A stretch of 5,993 nucleotides of DNA from an uncultured Clostridia bacterium (lineage in GTDB: Bacteria; Bacillota; Clostridia; Oscillospirales; Butyricicoccaceae): NCBI GenBank assembly GCA_947856675.1, contig CANUCM010000150.1, positions 1 through 5,993 of the forward strand, given 5' to 3'. This document shows positions 1 through 5,000 of this stretch, one piece after another. A program made the position numbers and the translations under genes. Numbering within the stretch: the first letter of the stretch is position 1; each line of letters opens with the position of its first letter. The notes under the pieces were generated by a model. That model saw nothing but the letters and a program-made list of their open reading frames with translations. It had not been told where the DNA came from and did not search any database.

Positions 1-696
1 GCGCTGGGGCAGGATGTGCGCAATTTCGGCGGATATGATTTGCTTGAGCCGCTCTTTGACGTGGACAAAGTGACGTATCAGGGGGTCAACGGCGCCATTT
101 ACGCGCTGCTTGCGCTGGATTTCGGCGGTTATGAGGCGCCTGAGGGAGTGTGCGGACAGTATGTGCGCTGCATTCTGGACGCCGAGCTTCCCGGCGGCGG
201 CTTTGCGCTGGCGGGCGAGGTCGCCGATCCCGACGTGACGGCCATGGCGCTGCAGGCGCTGGCGCCGCGGCAGGACGACGCGCAGGTCAGCGCGGCCGTG
301 CAGCGCGGCGTTGCGCGGCTGTCGGCCATGCAGAAGCCGACAGGCGGTTATGAAGGCTGGGGCAGCGACAGCTGCGAAAGCGTATCGCAGGTCATCATTG
401 CGCTGACACAGCTGGGCATTGCGCTGGACGACGGGCGTTTTGTCAAAAACGGCGTGTCGCTCATGGACAACCTTCTGAGCTATCAGCTTCCCGACGGCAG
501 CTTCAGCCACACGCCGGGCGGCAAGACCGACCAGATAGCGACCGAGCAGGCCCTGATGGCGCTGGCTGCGGTACAGCGCGTACAGCAGGGGAGCACTCCG
601 CTGTACACGGCGGAGCCGGTTTCGCTGCAGCAGCAGGCCGGGCGGGCCGTCCGGGCGGCGTGCGCGGCGCTGCAGGCCTTGCTGGGCCTGCTGTAA
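1..696 (+). CDS. Alpha/alpha-toroid (prenyltransferase/squalene oxidase repeat) protein, 3' part
   Basis: The reading frame is open from the first base, so the true start lies outside the window; 231 residues are present, ending at TAA 694-696. The GTG at base 16 is not a convincing start, because the preceding codons (A-L-G-Q-D) read on smoothly and no ribosome site precedes it. The visible part holds repeats of the terpenoid-cyclase/prenyltransferase alpha-alpha barrel: a glycine-rich turn (GGGFAL, GGYEGW, DGSFSH) followed by an Asp/Thr/Ala-Leu helix (DPDVTAMALQAL, ESVSQVIIALTQL, DQIATEQALMALA). The catalytic DXDD or QW signatures of true triterpene cyclases are not evident, so a binding or scaffold role is more likely than cyclisation. 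The C-terminus is an Ala/Leu-rich helix with no sortase motif. A DUF4430 lipoprotein follows 15 bases later, almost certainly in the same operon. This recalls the two-domain build of intrinsic factor/transcobalamin, so a surface cobalamin- or ligand-binding role is possible but unproven. The N-terminal signal peptide, if any, is not in view. Confidence 0.8.
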   Translation, partial: ALGQDVRNFGGYDLLEPLFDVDKVTYQGVNGAIYALLALDFGGYEAPEGVCGQYVRCILDAELPGGGFALAGEVADPDVTAMALQALAPRQDDAQVSAAVQRGVARLSAMQKPTGGYEGWGSDSCESVSQVIIALTQLGIALDDGRFVKNGVSLMDNLLSYQLPDGSFSHTPGGKTDQIATEQALMALAAVQRVQQGSTPLYTAEPVSLQQQAGRAVRAACAALQALLGLL

Positions 697-698
697 AA

Positions 699-704
699 AG
701 GAGG
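699..704 (+). promoter_or_regulatory. Ribosome binding site fixing a TTG start
   Basis: AGGAGG lies 7 bases before TTG 712. The next in-frame ATG (721) would sit 16 bases away, too far, so the site decides in favour of the TTG start. It overlaps the end of the short gap after the toroid gene's stop, consistent with one transcript for both genes. Confidence 0.75.
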
Positions 705-711
705 CAGGACT

Positions 712-1374
712 TTGAAACGGATGTTGAGGCTGATGGCGCTGTGCATGGCGGCCTGCGTGCTGCTGTGCGCCTGCGCGCCGCAGCAGGACGCAGGCAAGGC
801 CGCGCAGTCGGGCGGCGGGGCGCAGCAGAGCGTCAGGCTCCCGGAGGAGCAGACTCCGGAAACGCCGGAACAGCCCGCAGATCAGCCGGAAACGCCCGAC
901 CCGGAAACGCCGAAGCCCCAGACCCAGACGCCCCAGACCCAGACGCCCCAGACGCCGCAGGTGACCCTCTCCATCCGCTGCGACACCCTTGCGGACAACC
1001 TGGATGAGCTGGAGGAAGGCAAGGCCGGGCTGGTGCCGCAGGACGGGGTGATTCTGGCGGAAACGGCGCTTGCACTGACGGAAGGCGAAACCGTGTTTGA
1101 TGTGCTTAAGCGCGCGGTCAGGGACGCGGGCATTCACATGGAACACAGCAGCACGCCGCTGTATGCCTCGGCATATATTGAGGGCATCGCAAACCTGTAT
1201 GAGTTTGACTGCGGCCCGCTGTCGGGCTGGATGTACCGGGTCAACGGCGAGTTTCCCAATTATGGCTGTTCCAAGTACGAGCTGAAGGACGGCGACGTCA
1301 TCGAGTGGCTGTACACCTGTGATCTGGGCGCCGACATCGGCGGCGAGGGCGCGTACAGCGGCCAGCGGGAATAA
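712..1374 (+). CDS. DUF4430 (transcobalamin-like C-terminal domain) lipoprotein
   Basis: A 220-residue protein starting at TTG 712. Residues 1-21 form a lipoprotein signal: K2 and R3, then a hydrophobic stretch ending in a lipobox-like L-C-A-C with C21 as the predicted lipidated residue, so it is expected on the outer face of the membrane. Residues about 22-83 are a low-complexity Pro/Glu/Gln/Thr spacer that includes PQTQT repeats and would hold the domain away from the membrane. Residues about 84-215 match DUF4430: a starting beta strand (VTLSIRC), the helix E-T-V-F-D-V-L-K-R, the hallmark GPLSGWMYRVNGEFPN, and the ending KDGDVIEWLYTCDLG. DUF4430 resembles the C-terminal beta domain of animal transcobalamin and intrinsic factor. 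The upstream gene supplies a toroid domain like their N-terminal half, so the two products may form a two-part binding protein. The ligand is unknown. It might also be an adhesin or a ligand carrier feeding an importer outside the window. A strong terminator follows 5 bases after the stop. Confidence 0.85.
   Translation: MKRMLRLMALCMAACVLLCACAPQQDAGKAAQSGGGAQQSVRLPEEQTPETPEQPADQPETPDPETPKPQTQTPQTQTPQTPQVTLSIRCDTLADNLDELEEGKAGLVPQDGVILAETALALTEGETVFDVLKRAVRDAGIHMEHSSTPLYASAYIEGIANLYEFDCGPLSGWMYRVNGEFPNYGCSKYELKDGDVIEWLYTCDLGADIGGEGAYSGQRE
916..954 (+). repeat. 15-bp in-frame tandem repeat coding for a PQTQT linker
   Basis: Two perfect copies of CCCCAGACCCAGACG (916-930 and 931-945) are followed by a partial third copy (946-954, CCCCAGACG). 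The unit is five codons, so changes in copy number keep the frame and only alter spacer length. Just upstream, CCGGAAACGCC recurs at 856, 886 and 901, coding for related PET-type units. Confidence 0.85.
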
Positions 1375-1379
1375 TCAAA

Positions 1380-1419
1380 AAAAGACCTCCGGAACCCCTG
1401 CGGGTTTCGGAGGTCTTTT
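1380..1419. terminator. Bidirectional rho-independent terminator
   Basis: An 18-bp stem (1380-1397 with 1402-1419, one G-T wobble) closes on the 4-base loop CTGC. It sits between the convergent DUF4430 gene (stop at 1374) and ruvX (stop at 1432). The plus transcript ends in TTTT, while the minus transcript gains a run of seven T opposite the A tract 1377-1383, so termination should be at least as strong for ruvX. Confidence 0.93.
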
Positions 1420-1431
1420 GCATGGCTTGCC

Positions 1432-1842
1432 TCAGCGCAGGCTGTCAAGATACCCCTGCAGGATGATGGAGGCCGCGAGCGCGTCGACGCGCTCGCGCTG
1501 CTTGCGGCGCTTTTTGCCAAGGTCGCTCAAAATGCGGTTGGCCGAAACGCTCGAGCCGCGCTCGTCCCACAGCACGGTGCGCACGCCTGTGCGCTCATGC
1601 AGCGTCTGCGCCAGCGCGCGCGACTTGGCGGCGCGCTCGCCTTCGGTGCCGTTCATGTTGACGGGCAGGCCGATGACGACGCATTCGGGCTGTTCGGCGG
1701 CAATTTCCCCGCACAGCTGCTCAATCAGGCGCGCGGGGCTGGGCTGGGTCAGGGTAAAGGCCCGCCCGGCAATGAGGCCCGTGGGGTCGGAATAGGCAAT
1801 GCCGGTGCGCACATCGCCGGGGTCAACGGCCATAATTTTCAA
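1432..1842 (-). CDS. ruvX: Putative pre-16S rRNA nuclease / Holliday junction resolvase RuvX (YqgF)
   Basis: A 136-residue RNase H-fold protein of the YqgF/RuvX family, a cytosolic nuclease linked to 5' processing of pre-16S rRNA and to branched DNA resolution. Visible marks are the first acidic strand MAVDPGDVRTGIA (D7; the family often has Y or F where P8 stands), GLPVNMNGTEG (58-68), WDERGSSVSANRIL (92-105; many members have WDER-L-T/S) and the last catalytic Asp in VDALAASIILQGYLD (D120). The length matches the usual 135-145 residues. The start chosen is TTG 1842-1840, since GGAGGG lies 8 bases upstream. The frame remains open for 26 more codons upstream, but that stretch has no ribosome site, no homology-like content and contains the gene's own -10, so it is not coding. 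In many Firmicutes the gene lies between ireB (yrzL) and yrzB near alaS. Here it stands alone between its own promoter and terminator. Confidence 0.93.
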   Translation of the reverse strand: MKIMAVDPGDVRTGIAYSDPTGLIAGRAFTLTQPSPARLIEQLCGEIAAEQPECVVIGLPVNMNGTEGERAAKSRALAQTLHERTGVRTVLWDERGSSVSANRILSDLGKKRRKQRERVDALAASIILQGYLDSLR

Positions 1843-1849
1843 AAAAAAT

Positions 1850-1855
1850 CCCTCC
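1850..1855 (-). promoter_or_regulatory. Ribosome binding site fixing the ruvX TTG start
   Basis: Read on the minus strand, GGAGGG is followed by an A/T stretch of 7 bases to TTG 1842 (8 bases counted from the GGAGG core). The internal ATG at 1833 would be 17 bases from the core, which makes TTG the better start and gives the family-typical N-terminus M-K-I-M-A-V-D. Confidence 0.7.
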
Positions 1856-1872
1856 AAAGCAGGTGTGGCAGT

Positions 1873-1902
1873 ATTATAGCACGGGCCGGAGGGCGTTCGC
1901 AA
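1873..1902 (-). promoter_or_regulatory. Predicted sigma-70/SigA promoter of ruvX
   Basis: On the minus strand, TTGCGA (1902-1897, four of six consensus bases) and a perfect TATAAT (1878-1873) are separated by 18 bases. The -10 lies about 30 bases before the TTG start, giving a short leader. The element stands back to back with the feoAB promoter, with 11 bases between the two -35 boxes. Confidence 0.65.
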
Positions 1903-1913
1903 GCCGGGCGCGC

Positions 1914-1941
1914 TTGACAAAGCACCGGCGTACGATATAAT
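1914..1941 (+). promoter_or_regulatory. Predicted strong sigma-70/SigA promoter of feoAB
   Basis: A perfect TTGACA (1914-1919) and a perfect TATAAT (1936-1941) are separated by 16 bases. Transcription would begin near 1948, leaving a leader of about 58 bases before feoA. Two consensus hexamers suggest high basal strength, so repression is the likely mode of control. An ATG that overlaps the -10 is in frame with feoA but has no ribosome site and lies upstream of the expected transcript start. Confidence 0.85.
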
Positions 1942-1947
1942 GATAAT
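1936..1947 (+). promoter_or_regulatory. Possible Fur-like operator over the feoAB -10
   Basis: TATAAT followed directly by GATAAT resembles two of the three GATAAT-type hexamers in the classical Fur box, and 1941-1947 reads TGATAAT, one half of the 7-1-7 Fur motif. The second half is absent, since GGGGCA follows instead. The position, over the -10 and just before the start point, suits an iron-dependent repressor. The match is partial and AT-rich -10 regions look like this by chance. Confidence 0.3.
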
Positions 1948-1973
1948 GGGGCAGGATGGGCTCCTGCTTCGTT
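1945..1973 (+). other. Leader hairpin upstream of feoA
   Basis: A GC core GCAGGA (1951-1956) pairs with TCCTGC (1962-1967) across the loop TGGGC, and wobble pairs could extend the stem to 1945/1973. A second small hairpin follows: TTTGTT (1972-1977) with AACAAA (1981-1986) on a 3-base loop. Neither is followed by a T tract, so neither is a terminator. They may protect the mRNA 5' end or may have no function. No known riboswitch class is recognisable. Confidence 0.4.
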
Positions 1974-2005
1974 TGTTGAAAACAAAGCATGTGGAGGAGT
2001 GCGCA

Positions 2006-2236
2006 ATGACACTGGATCAGCTGCCTCTGGGGCAGAGTGCGGTGGTAACGGCTGTGGGCGGACAGGGCGCTTTGCGGCGCCGGCTGCTCGACATGGGCAT
2101 CACACCCAAAACGGAGGTTTTGATGCGTAAAAAAGCGCCGCTGGGAGACCCGGTGGAAATTTGCCTTCGCGGCTATGAGCTGACGCTGCGGCTGGAGGAC
2201 GCGCGCAGCATCGAGATCCGGAGGGTGGAAAAATGA
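2006..2236 (+). CDS. feoA: Ferrous iron transport protein FeoA
   Basis: A 76-residue SH3-like-fold cytosolic protein that acts with FeoB in Fe(II) uptake, probably by docking on it and tuning its activity. Family features are the N-terminal L-D-Q-L-P-L-G-Q (3-10), R-R-L-L-D-M-G-I-T-P-K-T-E-V (25-38), the G-D-P-V-E-I (48-53) stretch and G-Y-E-L-T-L-R-L (57-64). The length is typical of free-standing FeoA (about 75-85). The start is ATG 2006, with GGAGGA 7 bases upstream. The longer in-frame ATG at 1940 overlaps the promoter -10 and is rejected. The stop codon shares bases with the feoB start (ATGA at 2233-2236), so translation of the two is probably coupled. Expression is likely driven by the promoter at 1914-1941. 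Confidence 0.95.
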   Translation: MTLDQLPLGQSAVVTAVGGQGALRRRLLDMGITPKTEVLMRKKAPLGDPVEICLRGYELTLRLEDARSIEIRRVEK

Positions 2237-4248
2237 GCATGGTTTTTGCCCTGGCCGGCAACCAGAACTGCGGAAAGACCACACTGTTCAACCAGCTGAC
2301 CGGATCGCACCAGCACGTCGGAAACTTCCCCGGCGTGACGGTGGAGCGCAAGGAGGGGCAGATTAAGGATCACCCCGGCTGCGAGGTGGTCGATCTGCCC
2401 GGGATCTACTCCCTTTCGCCCTATACGGCGGAGGAGATTGTGACGCGGGATTTTCTTATGAACGAGCATCCCGACGCCATTATCAACATTGTCGACGCCA
2501 CCAACATCGAGCGCAACCTGTACCTCACGCTGCAGCTGATGGAGCTGCAGGTGCCCATGGTTCTGGCGCTCAACATGATGGACGAGGTCACGCGCAGCGG
2601 CGGCAGCATTGATGTGCTGGCGCTGGCGCGGGAGCTGGGCATTGACGTGGTGCCCATTGTGGCGAGCAAGGGCGAGGGCGTGCACGAGCTGGTCGACCGC
2701 ACCATCGCCGCCGCGCAGGAAAAGCGGGTGCCGCGCAAGCTCGATTTCTGCACCGGCGAGGTGCACAGGGCCATCCACTCCATTTCCCACATCATTGAGG
2801 ACCACGCGGTCCGGGCGCACATACCGCTGCGTTTTGCCGCGACCAAGCTGGTTGAGGGCGACGAGCTGATTTTTCAGGCGCTCGGCATCCATGAGGGCGA
2901 CAAGGAGATCATCCGCCACATCGTCAGCGACATGGAGCAGGCGCTGGGCACCGATCGCGAAGCGGCGCTGGCCGACATGCGCTATGATTACATCACGGCG
3001 CTGCGCGAGCAGGCGGTTGTCAAGCCGCAGGCGACGGCCGAGCAGCAGCGCTCGCTGAAAATCGACCAGGTGCTGACGCACAAATATTTTGCCATTCCCA
3101 TTTTTCTCGGCGTGATGCTGCTGGTGTTCTGGCTGACCTTTTCGGTGATAGGCGGGCGGCTGTCCGACTGGATGGGCGTGGGCATTGAGCAGCTGACGGG
3201 CGCGGTGAGCGGCGCGCTGCAGAGCGCGCATGTCAGCCCCGTGCTGCAGTCTTTGATTGTCGACGGCATTTTTGCCGGCGTGGGCAGCGTGCTGAGCTTT
3301 TTGCCCATTATCGTCGTACTGTTTTTCTTTTTGTCCATGCTGGAGGACAGCGGGTACATGGCGCGCGTGGCGTTTGTCATGGACAGTCTTCTGCGGAAAA
3401 TCGGCCTGTCCGGGCGCTCCTTTGTGCCCATGCTCATCGGTTTCGGCTGCAGCGTGCCCGCCATTATGGCCACGCGCACGCTGCCCGGAGAGCGCGACAA
3501 GCGCATGACCATTCTGCTCATTCCGTTCATGTCCTGCTCGGCAAAGCTGCCTATTTACGCGGTGTTTTCCGCCGCGTTTTTCCCGCAAAACACCGCGCTT
3601 TTCATGATGGGGCTGTATGTCCTGGGCATCGTGACGGGCATCGGAGCCGGCTTCCTTTTGAAAAACACCGTGTTCCGCGGAAACCCCGTGCCTTTTGTCA
3701 TGGAGCTTCCCGCCTACCGCCTGCCGGGGCTGCAGAGCACCATGCTGCACATGTGGCAGAAAGCCAAGGACTTTATCGTCAAGGCTTTTACCATCATTTT
3801 TCTGGCATCCATTGCCGTGTGGTTTTTGCAGAACCTCGACTTCGGGTTCAACATGGTGACCGACGGCAGCCGCAGCATGCTGGCGGCGCTGGGCCGCTTC
3901 CTCGCGCCGGTGTTCCGGCCGCTGGGCTTTGGCAACTGGCAGAGCGTGGCGGCGCTCATCACCGGGCTGTGCGCCAAGGAAACGGTGGTCAGCACGTTTA
4001 TCCAGCTGACGGGCGCCGCGGGCACTTCGGGGCTGGCCGCGGCACTGCCGGGGCTGTTCAGCCCGCTGCAGGCCGTTTCGTTTGTGGTGTTCACGCTTTT
4101 GTACATGCCGTGCGTGGCCGCCATGGCGGCGGTGCGCCGCGAAATGGGCAGCGGCCTGAAAGCGCTGGGCCTGATGGCTTTTCAGACGTCGGTGGCCTGG
4201 CTTATGGCTTTTCTGGTGTACACCGTGGGGCTGGCACTGGGATTTTAG
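2233..4248 (+). CDS. feoB: Ferrous iron transporter FeoB (GTPase-permease)
   Basis: A 671-residue inner-membrane Fe(II) importer. The N-terminal G domain (about 1-160) has all the nucleotide motifs: G1 GNQNCGKT (9-16), G2 T36 in GVTVE, G3 DLPG (54-57), G4 NMMD (114-117) and G5 around ASKGEG (144-149). A helical spacer (GDI-like) region fills about 170-275. The membrane part runs from about 285 to the end with several hydrophobic segments. It includes EDSGYMAR (371-378), the first Gate motif GFGCSVPAI with C406, the second PFMSCSAKLP with C435, LCAKE (579-583) and MPCVAAMAAVRRE (625-637). It is shorter than the 773-residue E. coli protein, as many Firmicute versions are, lacks a cysteine-rich C-terminal tail, and no feoC follows. 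The start is ATG 2233, overlapping the feoA stop, with GGAGG at 2220-2224. No frameshift or lost key residue is seen. A GC-rich antisense frame across the whole gene is a codon-bias artefact. Confidence 0.98.
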   Translation: MSMVFALAGNQNCGKTTLFNQLTGSHQHVGNFPGVTVERKEGQIKDHPGCEVVDLPGIYSLSPYTAEEIVTRDFLMNEHPDAIINIVDATNIERNLYLTLQLMELQVPMVLALNMMDEVTRSGGSIDVLALARELGIDVVPIVASKGEGVHELVDRTIAAAQEKRVPRKLDFCTGEVHRAIHSISHIIEDHAVRAHIPLRFAATKLVEGDELIFQALGIHEGDKEIIRHIVSDMEQALGTDREAALADMRYDYITALREQAVVKPQATAEQQRSLKIDQVLTHKYFAIPIFLGVMLLVFWLTFSVIGGRLSDWMGVGIEQLTGAVSGALQSAHVSPVLQSLIVDGIFAGVGSVLSFLPIIVVLFFFLSMLEDSGYMARVAFVMDSLLRKIGLSGRSFVPMLIGFGCSVPAIMATRTLPGERDKRMTILLIPFMSCSAKLPIYAVFSAAFFPQNTALFMMGLYVLGIVTGIGAGFLLKNTVFRGNPVPFVMELPAYRLPGLQSTMLHMWQKAKDFIVKAFTIIFLASIAVWFLQNLDFGFNMVTDGSRSMLAALGRFLAPVFRPLGFGNWQSVAALITGLCAKETVVSTFIQLTGAAGTSGLAAALPGLFSPLQAVSFVVFTLLYMPCVAAMAAVRREMGSGLKALGLMAFQTSVAWLMAFLVYTVGLALGF

Positions 4249-4289
4249 CCGCACATACGCGAATATTCTTGTAAAAAGGGGACAAAGCC

Positions 4290-4967
4290 ATGCAAAATGT
4301 CCGTAATTCAACGCACACAGGTCTGTACGCAAAAGCGCTGCCGCGCATCGGCGCGCGTGAAACCCTGGTCAAGGGATTTATGGCCGGGCTGATGATTGCC
4401 GTGGGCGGCACGGCGTATCTTTCGTGTGAAAACCGGGTGGTGGGCGCACTGCTGTTTACGCTGGGGCTTATCACCATCTGCAATATGGGCTATCTGCTCA
4501 TCACCGGCAAGGTGTGCTACGCACTGGAAAACGGGCCGGAATACACAATCAAGCTTCTTTTGATCACGGCGGGCAATTTTGCCGCCTGTGTTCTGTACGG
4601 CGCGGCGATACAGCAGTATCTGCCGCAGCTTGCGCAGAAAGCGCAGGAACTCTGCCAGGGCAAGCTGCTGCAGGCCGGCGGGCAGAGCTTTTTCCTCGGG
4701 GTCATGTGCGGGATTCTGATGTACGTGGCCGTCGAGACCTACCGCCGTCAGGAAGGGCTTTCGCGGTATATCGGCATTGTCACCTGCGTGCCGGGGTTCA
4801 TCCTGTGCGGATTTGAGCACTCGGTGGCCGACGCGGTGTATCTGGGGATGGCGGGGCTGCCCGAGGGCAGCATCCGGTTTTTGCTTATCGTGCTGGCGGG
4901 CAACGCGGCAGGGGGGCTTTTGTTCCCTGCGCTGCAGCGCCTGGCGGGCGGAAAGCGGCAAGCATGA
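4290..4967 (+). CDS. Formate/nitrite transporter (FNT) family channel protein
   Basis: A 225-residue membrane protein of the FocA/NirC/hydrosulfide channel family, pentameric channels for small anions such as formate, nitrite or HS-. Evidence: about six hydrophobic segments (near 26-46, 50-76, 86-107, 132-152, 160-184, 196-216); an N-terminal helix ending in K-G-F-M-A-G-L-M-I-A; a broken second helix with I-T-G-K (71-74), where T72 matches the constriction threonine; and G-F-E-H-S-V-A-D (174-181) with the central histidine H177. The family usually has Asn where D181 stands and L-F-T-G-N/S at the break, so this is a divergent member. It is somewhat shorter than FocA (285). The start is ATG 4290 with AAGGGGA 8 bases before it. 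Only 41 bases separate it from feoB, with no convincing promoter or terminator between them, so it is probably the third gene of the feo operon. The transported anion cannot be read from the sequence. Formate or hydrosulfide fits an anaerobe. Confidence 0.85.
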   Translation: MQNVRNSTHTGLYAKALPRIGARETLVKGFMAGLMIAVGGTAYLSCENRVVGALLFTLGLITICNMGYLLITGKVCYALENGPEYTIKLLLITAGNFAACVLYGAAIQQYLPQLAQKAQELCQGKLLQAGGQSFFLGVMCGILMYVAVETYRRQEGLSRYIGIVTCVPGFILCGFEHSVADAVYLGMAGLPEGSIRFLLIVLAGNAAGGLLFPALQRLAGGKRQA

Positions 4968-4998
4968 CAAAAAGCCTGCGAAAAGCAGGCTTTTTGTC
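4966..4998. terminator. Bidirectional terminator ending the feoAB-FNT unit and the LysR gene
   Basis: A perfect 14-bp stem (4966-4979 GACAAAAAGCCTGC with 4985-4998) on the loop GAAAA. Its 5' arm starts on the second base of the FNT stop codon TGA (4965-4967). The other side abuts the LysR stop (5001-5003) with two bases between. Each strand carries a T5 run in its 3' arm, so it can serve both convergent transcripts. Confidence 0.93.
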
Positions 4999-5000
4999 TG

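Noticed and set aside
660..1007. An Arg/Ala/Gly-rich plus frame and two minus frames (833-1075, 882-1133) over the DUF4430 linker.
   Set aside because: These are off-frame reads of a repetitive GC-rich linker. Their repeats follow the DNA repeat rather than any protein family.
1409..1466. A GGAGG followed by ATG (1422) giving a tiny open frame just after the terminator stem.
   Set aside because: The GGAGG is part of the terminator's 3' arm and would be paired or left at the transcript end. The frame has only 14 codons.
1319..1795. A plus-strand frame of 158 codons crossing the terminator and ruvX.
   Set aside because: It runs through a strong terminator and opposite a well-recognised gene, with low-complexity Arg/Ser content.
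1843..1920. A 26-residue N-terminal extension of RuvX.
   Set aside because: It would cover the gene's own -10 and -35 and has no ribosome site. TTG 1842 has GGAGGG at good spacing and gives the family-typical length.
1940..2005. A 22-residue N-terminal extension of FeoA from the ATG at 1940.
   Set aside because: That ATG overlaps the -10 box and precedes the expected transcript start. ATG 2006 has a well-placed GGAGGA and gives the normal FeoA length.
4249..4289. The small palindrome GAATATTC between feoB and the FNT gene as a possible operator or promoter.
   Set aside because: It is only 8 bases, with no paired -35/-10 around it. It is easily chance.
2173..4332. A 719-codon open frame antisense to the whole of feoB.
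   Set aside because: Its translation is rich in His, Gln, Arg and Ala with no domain, it has no ribosome site, and it is explained by the strong G/C bias at feoB third codon positions.
4308..4970. A 220-codon frame antisense to the FNT gene.
   Set aside because: Same codon-bias shadow. The sense frame has clear membrane segments and the FNT motif, and the antisense start would lie in the terminator.
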